Shown piece by piece: positions 33,635-46,269 of a stretch of DNA of 64,000 bases. A model generated the notes under the pieces. That model saw only the letters and a list, made by a program, of their open reading frames with translations, was not told where the DNA came from and made no database searches. Position 1 is the first letter of the stretch, and each line of letters opens with the position of its first letter. The translations under genes were made by a program, and so were the position numbers. Origin of the DNA: Costus lasius (taxonomy: Eukaryota > Streptophyta > Magnoliopsida > Zingiberales > Costaceae); the NCBI GenBank assembly GCA_027563935.2, contig CM050446.2:127488499-127552498 (forward strand). The letters are read 5' to 3'.

Positions 33635-34430
33635 CTCCCCCTCAAGCTGGAGCAGAAATATTAATTAGACCCAGCTTGTTACACAGTTGATTGAGTCTAC
33701 CCGATCCTAGAGATTTTGTGAAGATATATGCAATTTAATCTTTCGATCTCAGATACCAGGTACTAATAAGTTTGTTGTTGATAGTTTTTTTGATGAAATG
33801 ACAATCAACCTCATTATGCTTGGTCCGTTCATGAAACACTGGATTATTAGCAATGAAGATGGCAACTTGATTATCACAAAACATGTTCATTGGACTGGTG
33901 CAGTTTATCCCACATTCTTGTAAAAAATTCCTTAACCATAGCATCCCACAAACCGTATGAGTCATGGCTCTATATTCAGCTTCACAGCTTAATCTTGCCA
34001 CAAAGTTGCCACCGAGGTATATACAAAAACCAGAAACCGATTTCCTATCATTAACATTTCCAGCGTAGTCAGCATCCGAATATGCCTCAATGCGAGTGTG
34101 CTCATTTTTGTAATATTTTAACCCTTGACCAGGGGCACCTTTGATATACTAGATGATTCGGATAGTTGCATCCCAGTGGCACTGTTTGAATTTCTACATA
34201 AACTGGCACACAATACCCACAGCGTGTGATATATCTAGTCTTGTGACAGTGAGGTAATTAAATTTGCCTACTAGGCGACGGTATTGTGTTGCATCAACAT
34301 ACTTAAGAGTCCACATTCTCACTATATTTTTGATTTGGAACCAACGGGGAGTCAACGGGCTTGCAATCACTCATACAGTCTCCTCTAGAAGATCCATAGC
34401 GTATTTTCTTTGTGACAAGAATATACAATT
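33635..34430 (-). pseudogene. Copia RNase H and RT C-terminal part
   Basis: RNase H is open at 33735-34001: SCEAEYRAMTHTVCGMLWLR, MFCDNQVAIFIANNPVFHER and HNEVDCHFIKKTINNKLIST. Upstream, to 34430, RT thumb-like sequence such as ADYAGNVNDRKS is read with stops. The 3' untranslated part and purine tract follow before the LTR at 33634. Confidence 0.82.
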
Positions 34431-34812
34431 TCATTTATAAGCTATCTCAATTCCCAAGAAGTACCTCGATGTCCCCAAATTTTTAATAGAGAAATGAAAC
34501 TGTAAGTGTAGCTTAGTTTTCTCAATACCATGTATGTCATCACCGGTGAGTAGTATGTCGTCAACATAAACTGCCAAAATGATGATGTCACTCTCATAGC
34601 GATGAATGAATATAGAGTGATCGGCCTGACTGTGGTGAAAACTAGTCGATGTCATTATCTGGGAGAGCTTATGGAACCATGCGCGTGGACTTTGTTTAAG
34701 ACCATAAATAGACTTATGTAATTTGCACACCATCTCCCCCTGAGCAACATATCCAGGAGATTGCTCCATATAGACTTCCTCAGAAAGATCACCATAAGAA
34801 AGACATTAGTGA
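34431..34812 (-). pseudogene. Copia RT, central part with active site
   Basis: Open piece with MEQSPGYVAQGEMVCKLHKS, IYGLKQSPRAWFHKLSQIMT and the active-site block LAVYVDDILLTGDDIHGIEK. At 34812 the reading is cut by the solo-LTR-like insertion; the upstream half, ending HQMDVT, is at 37159. Joining the two sides restores a normal RT reading. Confidence 0.87.
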
Positions 34813-37153
34813 TGTTATAACCTTGATTTTTTTATATAAAATTAAAATTTTAATTTTGGAAATTCAGAAAATATATTTTAGAATTTTTATGATTTTTCTG
34901 GAATTTTTTTGTCAATTTTTTTAAAGGTAAAAAAAATTAAAGGTGTTAAATTACGTCGCTGGGATTCGAACCCACGTCGCTTGTGAGTTGTGGACTCAGC
35001 CTAACCACCAGGCTGAGTCGAGTTTTGTAAATTAAATCCGCACTTGTTTTTATTATTTTGATTTTTACGTTAATTGCGGACGACGAGTTGAAACTCGTCT
35101 TCCCCGATTTTTGCGGCGATCGAGTCGCCGTCGCGTTCTTGCCGACCTTGGACGCGTTTTACCTCTATATTAGAGGGCTTCTGCTCGATTCGAGGAGTAT
35201 CAGAACCCTAGCCTCCCTTCAAGCCTAGATGCGCCGCCTGGAAGGAGAAATCGAAGCAAGAAGAGTTCTCCAGAGCTTCACGTCGTCTTCACCTTCTGTG
35301 CAACCGGCGACAGCGATTTATCTGTTCTGGGCTACGATACATCGTCGTAGTAAGGTATTCCTTCTATCCTAAAGTTTTAGTAAAGTTCTATTGAGTATCT
35401 GAGTTGTTTGATGTATCGACGGCGGCGGCCCCACCGTTGATACTTTCGTCTGTTTCGAGAGCTTCGACCGGGTGTCGAAATCTCGCCGCAGTTCATCGAG
35501 GAGCTTCGTTTCGTTGTTATAAGTCTTCAGGAGAAATTTGAAGTCGATCCGACGTTCGACGCGCCCTCGGGAGCTTGCCGGCGCAAGCAGCGGACGCGAG
35601 TTCGGCAGCCTTGCACGGTGGCGATCGGGTGGCGCGGTTCGAATGGCTGGACCAGGTTCAATTTTAGGGTTTGGCAGTTTATTTGGAAATAAACCGTCGG
35701 CTGTGTTGAAATTGAGTTGAACCGAATCAAAGCGGTTCAATTTCACTTTCGGTCCAGCGCTTGAATTTGGACCGATTCGACCCTAATTCGGTCGAATCCG
35801 GGCCGGTTCAGGTAGCCGTTGGAAAGATAATGAAATTTCCTATCCAATGGTACTCTGTGTTGCTTTAGATGATTTGTATATTTTGTGTAATTTAAGTTAT
35901 AAGTCTCGGTTTAACTTGGTTCCGGGTAAATCTAGTTGGTTCACTACAATTCTGTTCGGTTCAGTGGGCTTTAGGTCAAGTTCGTATGATCTAAGAGTGG
36001 TTCTCTAGGTTTAGGGTTATGTTCTACATGTTGGTAGTCTTAGTTTTCAAGTTGGAATAATTATTGATAGAGTTTATATACAAATTTATGTTTTAGAGTG
36101 ATTGATCCAATAATCGGCTTGCATCGTTTGATAAACAATTATTGACTTTTCAAGAGGATTCAGAATAATAGCGATTGAGGTAGGAATCTTATCCTACTCC
36201 TTTCTTATAGTGTCAAGAATTATAGGATTTGCTGCTTAACCCTTTGGTTTGATATATGATGCATATGATAGAATTGATTGACACTGATGTCTAATTGCTT
36301 CGTTTGTTTGGTTTGTTTCTGAAATTCCTGTTGATCTTAATTATCTTATTTATTTGGTCATATTCTGTTTCTGTATGAATGGTTAATAAACCTGTTTTGA
36401 GATATCTGATATATTGGCTTATGAGCATGGTTGAATAATTGTGTATCTGTGATATTGACACATGAGTATGTGGAATCGTTGTAAATCTGTGATGATAAAG
36501 TCGTGATATATATTGACCTCTGACTTAGATGATTTATTCTCCCGTGGCCTATTTATCTGAGTTATAGTTCCGACGCATATCGGACTATCTGAGATGCTGG
36601 TACGGCACCGCCAGTTGTCTTGAGGATAATACTACGGATGTCAGTGTTGGACGCAACACTCCGGGCTGTTTAGGACAGTAGTTCCATTGCATGAGCAACA
36701 GTGGAAACACTCTGAAAATGAGTGCGACTCTTAAGTAAGATCTGTTGGCCAGCTTGATGATTTGGACGACATTCTTATATTATTTGTATATTGTTATTTC
36801 AGTTATTGTATTATCTTGTTATTTGATTCTCTCACCATGTTTGTTGATTCCTACTTAGCATTTCTGCTAACTCCCTTTGTTTCTCTTCCAGGTACAGAGT
36901 TAGTTTCTGGGAGGGCTAGAGTAGATAGCAGATACCAGCCCGAGTTGAGATAGTTTATCTTTTGTATTTTTATTCAGTTGATGATTTGGATAGTTGTATT
37001 CAGATATTGTATTATAAAACTATTGATGTTAAGATTGGATTAATTATTTAATAAATGATATTGAATTATTGTAGTTCTCTGGTTCCTATCAATATTGTTA
37101 CTCCCTGGGGAACCCTATACTAGAAATAACTGGCTTCCCGCCGAGGTGTGACA
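34813..37153. mobile_element. Solo LTR-like insertion, 2.34 kb
   Basis: It runs from TGTTATAACC to GGTGTGACA and is flanked by agtga at 34808-34812 and 37154-37158, a perfect 5-bp target duplication. TGT/ACA ends and no coding capacity indicate a solo LTR, probably gypsy. A TATA-like ctatattag near 35165 followed by agaaccctagcc suggests plus-strand sense, but the minus-strand start TGTCACACCTCGG also resembles a plant gypsy LTR start, so the strand is left open. No ORF inside is convincing. Confidence 0.8.
34960..35019 (-). other. tRNA-like motif inside the solo LTR
   Basis: A T-arm-like hairpin, tggg-attcgaa-ccca, at 34960-34974 contains a perfect pol III B-box core on the minus strand (GGTTCGAATCC). 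Next to it is a perfect 9-bp stem, gactcagcc/ggctgagtc, with a 9-base loop at 34993-35019, in the D-arm position. There is no acceptor stem, so this is not a tRNA gene. Confidence 0.4.
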
Positions 37154-37158
37154 AGTGA

Positions 37159-37777
37159 CATCCATTTGGTGAAGAGATCACTGGCAATTGATAGCCAAGG
37201 AGAACAAAGTACGAACAGAGTTAAGATGGGCCATCGGATAAAAGGTATCATGATAATTAAGCCCATAAATATGAGAATACCCTCTGGCGACCAAGCGAGC
37301 CTTGTAACGAGCAATGGGCCCATCAGAGTGACATTTAATCATGAAGACCCATCAACAAGAAACAACATGAGCCCCGGGAGGAGAAACTAAGGTCCATGTC
37401 CGGCGAGACTGTAAGATGGTCATCTCAACGTCCATAGCTTGCTTCCATTCGAGTACTAGCACAGCCTACGACAGAGATGTAGGCAAAGGAGATGAGGACA
37501 AGGCAACAAAAAAAGAATGGTCGAGAGGTGATAACTGACCAAAGGAAACATAACGAAAAAGAGAAAAACGAGAAATGATACGCTTGCCTTTGAGCAGGGC
37601 GATGGGCAGGTCCCTGTCAAGAATCGCCGATGAATGAGGCAAGGCAGGAGGAGGCCGAGGGCATCTACGATAAACCTATAAAGGAATAGCAGAGGGAACC
37701 GACTCATCGGGAAGAGTGATGGGAACGTGAAGAGGAGCCGAAGGAGAGGAGGAAGTCCGGACAGACAGAAAAAAAGA
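37159..37777 (-). pseudogene. Copia integrase-RT linker and RT N-terminus
   Basis: The minus strand reads, with frameshifts, EWKQAMDVEMTILQSRRTWT, RWVFMIKCHSDGPIARYKAR, LVARGYSH, then LNSVRTLFSLAINCQ and HQMDVT up to the insertion at 37158. The proline/serine-rich linker (37500-37777) shares wording with 48480-48790 of the plus-strand relative. Confidence 0.78.
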
Positions 37778-38575
37778 CTAAGACTCATCAAAGGTAACAT
37801 CGACACTGATAAATGTCTGACCACTACAATGATCAAAGTAGCAATAACCCTTTTGAGTCCGAGAATACCCAATGAATACGCACCGAGTAGCATGAGGACT
37901 TAACTTATCAGTGCCCGGGCCTAAGACATGAACATAACAAAGACACCCAAACACACGAGGAGTAATAGAAAAGGGGACCTTGGACGGAAACAAAAGAGAA
38001 AAGGGAGAACGACCTCCCAAAATAGGAGTGGAAATCCGATTAATAAGAAATGAGGCAATAAGAACTGCATCAGGCCAGAACAAGCGAGGAACGTGCAAGT
38101 GGAACAATAAGGTGCAGGCCATATCAAGAAGGTGGCGATTCTTGTGCTCAGCCACCCCATTTTGTGAGGATGTATAGCTACAAGTAGTCTGATGTAGAAT
38201 GACACGAGATATGCAGAAAGAATTGAAAGAGGGGCTAGTATATTCCAAAGCATTGTCAGAACACAAAATTTTTATAGAAACACCAAATTAATTTTTGATT
38301 TCAGCATAAAAGTTACAAAATAAATTAAAAAGTTCGGTCCGCTTAGTCAAAATATAGCACCTAACATATACGAGAGAAATCATCAATAAAGGTTATAAAA
38401 TTCTTGTGACCATCACGACCAAGAGTAGGAATGGGACCCAGACATCGGAGTGGACGAGGTGAAAAGGGTGAAGGCTCCGAGTAGTGGACGCCAAGGGCAG
38501 GGAAGCACGATGGTGTTTGCCCAGTTGACAAGCATCACAAGTGAAGGAAGGCCACGATAACAGAGACAAAAACTG
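37778..38575 (-). pseudogene. Copia integrase
   Basis: In order: CDACQLGKHHRASLPL (end of the zinc module), LVHSDVWVP with the first aspartate, LCSDNALEYTSPSFNSFCIS with the second, and SSQNGVAEHKNRHLLDMACT with the glutamate. Then FGCLCYVHVLGPGTDKLSPH and CVFIGYSRTQKGYCYFDHCS. The part 37778-38266 is open; upstream has stops. It is highly similar to 47900-48480, so the two copia elements are one family. Confidence 0.87.
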
Positions 38576-39130
38576 TTAGAGACGAGCCGAAGAAGGATGA
38601 CCAAGACTATAGTGCCACTGAAGAGGAGAAACTGCAGTAGAAGTCAAGGCCCGAGATAGCAATGAAGGAGTGAGTGTGTAGACACCGCCACGCCTAGGCC
38701 CCCCACCAATCGTCTTCTTCGTCCGGAGGTCCTGAAAGAGATAATGAGAAGACAGAAAGATGACACTACAGTTGCATTGAGCAGTACATGCACAAATAGA
38801 AGATAGATTAACTAGAAAGGATGTATATACAAAACATGAGAGAGCATAAGAGTAGGAGATAGAGAAATAAGCATAAGAGTAAGAGATAGAGAAACGGTTC
38901 CAACACCCATGACTAGAACAAGAGAGCCATCGGCAATAGACACAAGGGGGTAGACACCCCAAGTGGGCAAGGATACAAATAGGACGTGGTTACCTGTCAT
39001 GTGAGATGAGACACCGGAATCAACAATCCAAGAAGAGCTAGAGGAGGCAAGAGTGGCTATACCCGAAGCAGGATTGGAAGAAGTTACAAACGTGGATGGC
39101 CCCGTAGTAGACATAGATGCGAACTGGAGT
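38576..39130 (-). pseudogene. Copia protease and pre-integrase region
   Basis: The protease block WIVDSGVSSHMTGNHVLF has the DSG triad near 39020. YSLGHPSSARL of the zinc module is near 38580. Frameshifts separate the two open pieces (38812-39114 and 38576-38962). Confidence 0.82.
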
Positions 39131-40004
39131 AAGCGATCTATTTTGCAGCCGAAATTATAACCGTGTCAGTCACAGCTGGAGTTTGATGCAGGCTAGACAT
39201 AGGAGCTTTGGTGGCCGCAGCAGCCTTGGCAAGTGGATGCCCAAATTTCTGCCAACGCTTATCCGGGGTATGGTTGGTGAGGCCATAATGAGAGCATGGA
39301 GGAAAACCACGGCCACGCCCCCGACCTCGTCCATGCGGGCGACCACGACCTGAAGAAAAGGGAACAGGGGGAGTGGCAAGAGCACTGGGAGTATCCCTGG
39401 ACTAAGAGGGGGCAGAAACCCGTAATAGCCGAGAGAAGGCAGCTTAAAGTGTGGTGACAGTACAGTCCACCATCAGTTGGGAATCCAAGGCAGAATATTG
39501 AGAATTAAGGCAAGATAAAAATTTAGCCACCAAGAATTCTTATTGTTGTTGAAGAGTGACTTCTATATTAGATGAAGTAGGGTCATACTGACATAATTCA
39601 TCCCATTTGCCTTGCAATAAAGTATAGGTCTCCTGGACGGTGCGATCCTCTTGTTGTAAAGTAATGATCTCTTCGTAAAGGCGAAGTACATGACTGAGAT
39701 TCTGTCTAGAGGCATAAGTATTGTTGAGAAAGTCCCAAGCCGATTTAGTAGACTTGTGATGCATGATTGTAGAAGCTATTTTATTATCCATACTATGAAG
39801 ATGTAAATTTTGCACAGCCATATCAGAACGAGGATCAGTACTAAGGGGAGCAGATTGTGTTAGATGATGTTCTTTGCCATGAGAGCCCAAAAATAGTCGA
39901 ACCGATTGAGACCATAACTGGAAATTAGTACCATCAAATTTAACGATATGTGTCCCAAAGGTGTTACCAAGTTTAATGTCCGAAGTAGAGGAGAAAGTAT
40001 CCAT
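39131..40004 (-). pseudogene. Copia gag
   Basis: Start MDTFSSTSDIKLGNTFGTHI at 40004, then KFDGTNFQLWSQSVRLFLGS, AWDFLNNTYASRQNLSHVLR and EDRTVQETYTLLQGKWDELC, ending in a stop at 39540. Downstream to 39131 a basic/glycine-rich part and a zinc-knuckle region (CSHYGLTNHTPDKRWQKFGH) can be read with stops. Confidence 0.85.
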
Positions 40005-40526
40005 AAGAAATCACTGATGCTGATAAAGGAAGAATTCAGCAATAACAATGATCTGCAGTTAGCCTAGTCCACAGCACAGCGAAAAATGGAGGACGCCGCT
40101 GATAAAGAAAGAACTAGCCGAAGAGAAGGTGCGTAGCGTCAGTAGCAAAGGGGCTCTACAGGTGAATCAACCGCAAAAGAATCAGCATCAAGGAGCTCAT
40201 GGTAGAAGAATGAGCCGTGGAAGAATTAGCGGCGGAAGTGGAACTACAAAACAACGTCACGTAGTGGACCTTCATGGCGCACGAGGGAGAATCAGCAGTG
40301 GACCTTTATGGCGAAAGAGGGAGCAAGGGACTTTCACGACGGCGGCAGTAGTGGAACTCCAATCAGCATCACGCAGCGGACGCGGTAGAGGATAGCGAAC
40401 GAGGGGTTCAACGACCTGGTGGGCAACGATGACCCTTCACATGGCCATGCCGAGCTCACGAGGTGCCTCGCCTGAACCCCTCTATCCTTGTGCGGGCAGT
40501 GGCGGTGAACGGGGACGGAACTCCTT
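40005..40526 (-). other. Leader of the short-LTR copia element
   Basis: About 520 bp between primer site and gag, GC-richer than its surroundings, with simple duplications such as agtggaccttcatggcg and agtggacctttatggcg (40261-40320). No gene is supported. Confidence 0.55.
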
Positions 40527-40682
40527 GCTCTGATACCAAGATAGAGTTCAGTAGGATTGAAAAATTGTTACTATTGGATTAGGGCAACTAGACAAAAAGG
40601 CCATACATGTAACGGTTAAGGCAATGGTTAATGGATACCATTAACCCAAACCGGTTAACCCGTTTACATAAACTTTCCAATA

Positions 40683-43600
40683 GAGACATAATCCTTGATC
40701 CTAAAACCTAAATTCTTAATCTTTGTGTCTTGATCCTTTATCCTTAATCCTTCATCAATGATTCTTAATCACTAATCCTTGATCTTTCATCATTCATCTT
40801 TGATTCTTATTCGTTCATCCTTAATCCTTTATGCCTGATCCTACATCCTTAATTCTTGGGTCTTAATTTGGATACTTAATTTTTTATACTCGAACCTTCA
40901 TACTTGATTCTTGATCACTAATCTTTCATCCTTGAATGTAGACCATTGATCCATAATCCTTAATGCTTTATCCAGTATGCTCGAACCTTGAGTCTTGAAC
41001 CTTGATCTTGGATCCTTCCTCTTTCATCCTTCATCCTTCATCCTTAATCTTTCATCCAATATCCTTGAACATTAACCCTTGATCCTTGAACTTTCATCCA
41101 ATATCATTCCTCTTTATCTTAATCCCTAATCCTTCATCCAATATCCTTGAAAATTGACCCTTGATCCTTGAACCATGATTGTGGATCCAATATCCTTGAA
41201 AATTGACCCTTGATCCTTGAACCATGATTGTGGATCCTCCCTCTTTCATCATTCATGATCTTTCATTCTTAATCTTTTATCTTTGATCCTTGGGCCTTGA
41301 TTTGGATAATTGATCCTTTATCCTTTATTCTTGATTCCAGAACCTTGAACCTTGATCCTTCATTATTGATCCTTACAACTTGTCTTTGATACATAATCTT
41401 TGATCCTAGAAACTAAATCCTTGATCTCTATGACTTGATCCTTTATCCTTAATTCTTTATCAATGATTCTTGATCCTTGATCATTAATTCTTGATCTTTT
41501 ATCCTTCATGCCTTATTCTACGTCCTTGATCCTTTAGCCTTAATTTGGATACTTGATTCTTTATCCTTGATCTTTAATTCTCAAACCTTTGTCCTTGATG
41601 CTTCATTATTGATCTTTCATCCTTGAACCTTGACCATTGATCCCTAATACTTGTTCCTTCATCCAATATCCTTGAACCTTAACACTTGATCCTTGAACCT
41701 TGATCTTGAATCTTTCCTCTTTCATACTTCATCCTTAATTCTTTATCTAATATCGTTAAACATTGATCCTTGATCCTTAAACTTTCAACTAATATTTTTC
41801 ATCTTTCATCCTAATCCTTAATCCTTCATTCAATATCCTTGAACATTGACCCTTGATCTCAGATCCTTGCGCTTTCGTTCTTAATCTATTATCCTTGGGC
41901 CTTGATTTGGATACTTGATCCTTAATTCTTAATCATTGATTCTAGAACCTTAAGCCTTGATCCTTCATCATTGATACATAATCCTTATCCTAGAACCAAA
42001 ATTCATGATCATTGTCTTAATCCTTTATCCTTAATCCTTCATTAATAATTCTTGATCCTTGATCACTAATCCTTGATCTTTCATTATTTATTTTTGTTTC
42101 TTGTTCCTTCATCTTTAATTCTTCATGTCTGATCTTACATCCTTGATCCTTGAGCCTTAATTTGGATATTTGATTTTTTGTCCTTGATCTTTGATACTCA
42201 AACCTTTATCCTTGATGCTTGATCATTGCTCTTTCATCCTTGATCCTTAACCATCGATCAATAATTCTTAACTTTTTATCCAATATCCTTGAGCCTTGAT
42301 CTTAGATTTTCCTCTTTTGTCCTTCATCCATTATCCTTGAACATTGACCCTTCATCCTTGAACCTTCATCCAATATTCTTTCTCTTTCATCCTAATCCCT
42401 TATACTTCATCCACTATCTTTGAACATTGACCCTTGATCCTTGAACCATGATCTTGGATCCTATGGCCTTGATCATTCATAATCCTTTATCCTTGATCCT
42501 AGGGCCTTGATTTGGATACTTGAACCTTAATCCTTGATTCTTGAACATTGAACCTTGATGCTTTATCATTGATCTTTACAACTTGTCTTTGATACATAAT
42601 CCTTGATCCTATAATCTAAATCCTTGATCTTTGTGTCTTGATCATTTATCTTTAATTCTTTATCAAGGATTCTTGAACCTTGACTACTAATCCTTAATCT
42701 TTCACCATTCATCTTTGTTACTTGTTCTTTTATCCTTAATCCTTCATGCGTGATTTTGCGTGACCTTGATCCTAAATTTGGATAATTGATTTTTTATTCT
42801 TAATCTTTGATTCTCGAACCTTCATCCTTAATGCTTGATGATTGATTTTTCATCCTTGATCCTTCATCCAGTATCCTTGAACCTTGACCCTTGATCTTGG
42901 ATCCTACCTCTTCCATCCTTCATCCTTAATCTTTCATCCAATATCCTTGAACATTAACTCTTGATCCTTGAACCTTTATCTAATATCATTCCTATTTAAC
43001 CCTAATCCTTAATCCTTTATCAAATATCTTTGAACATTGACATTGATCCTTGAACCATGATGTTAGAGCCTTCCTCTTTTATTCTTTTTGATCTTTCATT
43101 CTTCATCTTTTATCCTTGATCCTTGGGCCTTGATTTGGATACTTGATCCTTTATTCTTAATCCTTGATCTTTAATCCTTAATTCTTGAACTTTGAGCCTT
43201 GATTCTTCATCATTGATCCTTAAAATTTGGCATTGATATAATCCTTGATCCTAAAACATAAATCCTTGATCTTTATGTCTTGATCAATGATACTTGATCT
43301 TTTATCGTTTATGTTTGTTCATTGTTCCTTCTTCCTTAATCCATTACTGATTCGACATCCTTGATCCTTAAGCCTTAATTTGAATACTTAATTCTTTATT
43401 CTTAATCTTTGATACTTGAACCTTATACTTGATCATTTATCTTTCATCCTCGATCTTTGACCATTGATCCCTATCTTTAATCCTTCATCAAATATCATTG
43501 TACCTTGATCTTGAATCATTCCTCTTTCATCCTTTGTCCTTAATCTTTAATCCAATATCCTTAAAAATTAATCCTTGGTCCTTAAACGTTCATCCAATAT

Positions 43601-45182
43601 CCTTCCTCTTTCATCCTAATCCTTATTCCTTCATCCAATAATTTTGAACATTGACCTTTGATCCTTGAACCTTGGTCTTGGATCCTTCCTCTTTCATTAC
43701 TCATAATCTTTTATTCTAAATCCTTTATCTTTGATTTTTGGGGACTTCATTTGGATACTTTATCCTTTATCTTTGATCCATAATCCTTAATTCTTGAACC
43801 CTTAGACTTGATCCTTCATCATTGATCCTTAAGACTTGTCTTTGATACATAATCGTTGATCATAGAAACCTTGGTCCTTCATCACTAATCCTTGATCTTT
43901 CATTATTCATCTTTGATACTTGTTCTTTCATTCTTAATCCTTCATGTCTGATCTTACATCCTTGATACTTGAGCCTTAATTTAAATACTTGATACTTTAT
44001 CTTTGATCTTTGTTACTTGAACCTTTATCCTTAATGCTTGATCATTAATCTTTCATCCTTGATCCTTGACCATTGATCCCTAATCCTTAATCCTTCATCT
44101 AATATCCTTGAACCTTATTCTTGGATCCTTCCTCATTCATTCTTTATCATTAATCTTCCATCCAATATCTTTAAACATGGACCCTTGATCTTTAAACTTT
44201 CAACCAATATCCTTCCTCTTTGATCCCAATCCTTAATCCTTGAAGCTTGATCTTAGATCCTTCCTCTTTCATCCTTCATGATCTTTCATTCTTAAATCCA
44301 TTATCCTTGATCCTTAGGCCTTGATTTGGATACTTGATCCATTATCTTTGACCCTTAATTCTTAATCCTTGTGTCTTCAACCTTAATCCCGGATCCTTTA
44401 TTATTGATCCTTTAAACTTGTCTTTGATACATGATCCTTTATCCTAGAACTAAAATTCTTGATCTATGTGTCATGATCTTTTATCCTTAATTCTTCATCA
44501 ATGATTCTTAATCCTTGATCACTAATCCTTAATCTTTCATCATTTCTTTTTTCTCCTTGTTTTTTCATCCTTAATCCTTCGTTCCTTATCCTTGAGCCTT
44601 AATTTGGATACTTGATTCTTTATCCTTGACCTTTGATACTTAATCTTCATCCTTGATCCTTGATCATTGCTCTTTCATCCTTGATACTTGACCATTGATC
44701 CCTAATCTTTAATCTTTCATCTAATATCCTTGAATCTTGACCCTTGACCCTTGATCCATGAACCTTGACCTTGGATCCTTCTTTTTTCATCCTTCATCCT
44801 TTATCTTTCATCCAGTACCCTTGAAAATTGACCATTTATCCTTGAACCTTTATCCAATATCCTTCCTCTTTCATCTAATATCCTTGAACATTAACCGGAT
44901 TCTTGAACCTTGATCTTTCATCCTTCATGATCTTTCATTCTTTATCCTTTATCCTTGATCCTTGGATTCTGATTTGGATACTTGATCCTTAATCCTTAAT
45001 CATTGATTATTAAACCTTGAGCATTGATCTTTCATCATTTATCCTTAAGACTTTTCTTTCATACTCGAACCATCATCGTTGATGTTTGATCATTGATCTT
45101 TCATCCATGATCCTTAACTACTAATCCCTATCTTTAATCCTTCTTCTAATCCCTATCTTTAATCCTTCTTCTAATATCTTTG
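40683..45182 (+). repeat. ATCCTTG-type satellite, main block, about 0.6-kb higher-order repeats
   Basis: Unbroken degenerate heptamers of the type atccttg/atccttt/aatcctt. Two landmarks recur in register: aatttggata at 40865, 41542, 42159, 42775, 43377, 43978 and 44601 (spacings 677, 617, 616, 602, 601, 623), and gatttggata at 41299, 41903, 42509, 43132, 43748, 44322 and 44971. That gives about seven copies of a higher-order unit of 600-625 bp. Each unit has the same order of variants (tccaatatccttgaacattg, ttcctctttcatcc, ttgtctttgatacataatcc, ttgatcactaatccttgatc). It is not telomeric, not centromere-like by any sequence I know, and has no coding content. Confidence 0.92.
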
Positions 45183-45332
45183 TGTTGGAACATTTGTGTT
45201 AACAGGTTATTGGGTCTGGGTTAATGGTCCAGTAACCATTACCTTACCCATCACTTGTAATCCTTTTATACCTTGTTACCCTAAGGAATGATAGGTTTTT
45301 GATTCTACTAATCTTCAACTTGGTATCATAGC

Positions 45333-46269
45333 AAGTTCCCGCCGCTACCGTTGTTCCGCCACCTTCTCTTCCACCTCCGCCACCTTCTTCTGCCACCTTC
45401 CCTTGCACTTGTACCGGGGCTGAGGGGTTCAGGCCGTCCCTTGCAAGTCTCGGTATGGCCCCGTGAACAGCCGCCTATGCCCGCAGGACGCTGAACCCCT
45501 CTTGTGAGTGCCTCTTCCGCAAAGTTTAAAAACCGTTTGGCGACTCGGTCTAGTGAGCCATCGGACCGATATGGTACCGGTATGGTACCGGCGTACCATA
45601 CGGGTCGTGGGCGGCAATGGTGGCAACGAATGACTCCACGACGAGCAGCGGCAGAGGCAGAAGCTTCTGCCCCCACTGGAAGCTTCAAACGAAGCTTCCG
45701 ATGGCAGCGGAAGCGTCGTTCGAAACTTCCAGCTACGACAGAAGCTTCCAACGAAGCTTCTTACGCCACCTGCTGCCGTCCGCCATCTACCGTGCTCCAA
45801 GCGTGGTTCCGGTGCTGGTCCCTCGCCGGACCGGTACGAACCGGAGGAACCAGCCGATACCGGACCGGTTCCTCGATCACTGCTCTTTCGTTCCTACTGC
45901 CCGCCGTGGCCATAATGGTCTACTGATGGACCTTCCGCTGCCGCCGTGAACGTCGCCATCCAGTGGCTCTCTTTGTGCATTACTCGCGCCGCTCTCCCCA
46001 CGCTTCCGCTTAGCGTCGCTCGCAAGCTACATACGCTGCTAGATATGTCGCTCGTTTTGTGGCCCACGGTTGGCGTCGCCCGAGCCTCTCGCTGCTTTGG
46101 TGTCGCCTAGCATCTTGCAGCTGATGTTTTTATTTGCAGCTCGCTTCCTTTTCTTCTTCATCACCGGCGCCTTCCGTCTTCCTCTTGTGGTTCGCTGATC
46201 GGCTATGGCTACTTCTGCCGTCCATTTCCTTGTTGCGGCTGCTATCTTCTTTGCTCAGCATCAGTCGGC
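45333..46269 (+). other. Leader of the plus-strand copia element
   Basis: GC-rich for this window and overlapped by long chance frames on both strands. It holds a cluster of the palindrome gaagcttc (45659-45760) and of ggtaccggt/taccggac motifs (45560-45870). No frame resembles a known protein; I treat it as untranslated leader. Confidence 0.5.

Larger units (their letters stand above)
33491..40682 (-). mobile_element. Short-LTR copia element inserted in the satellite
   Basis: LTRs are 33491-33634 and 40539-40682, both 144 bp. The tRNA-Met primer complement is at 40527-40538, directly beside the right LTR; a purine tract (GAGGGGGAG on the minus strand) abuts the left LTR. The gag, protease, integrase, RT and RNase H order is complete but decayed. 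A 2.3-kb insertion lies in RT. Flanks gatat and gagac are each one base from gatac; the satellite consensus here is ctttgatacataatcc, so this looks like a mutated target duplication. Ale/Ivana-like lineage by LTR size and motifs. Confidence 0.9.

Noticed and set aside
37120..37390. Opposed frames at the solo-LTR edge (37120-37323 minus, 37148-37390 plus)
   Set aside because: These span the LTR end and shadow frames of copia RT; the true RT reading is in another minus-strand frame.
40683..45182. Regular short repeats resembling a CRISPR array
   Set aside because: Units are 7 bp and contiguous, with no unique spacers, in plant DNA beside LTR elements. This is satellite DNA.
45326..45949. Overlapping long frames on both strands (up to 141 codons)
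   Set aside because: They lie in the GC-rich leader of a copia element and have low-complexity Arg/Ser-rich products without recognisable domains.
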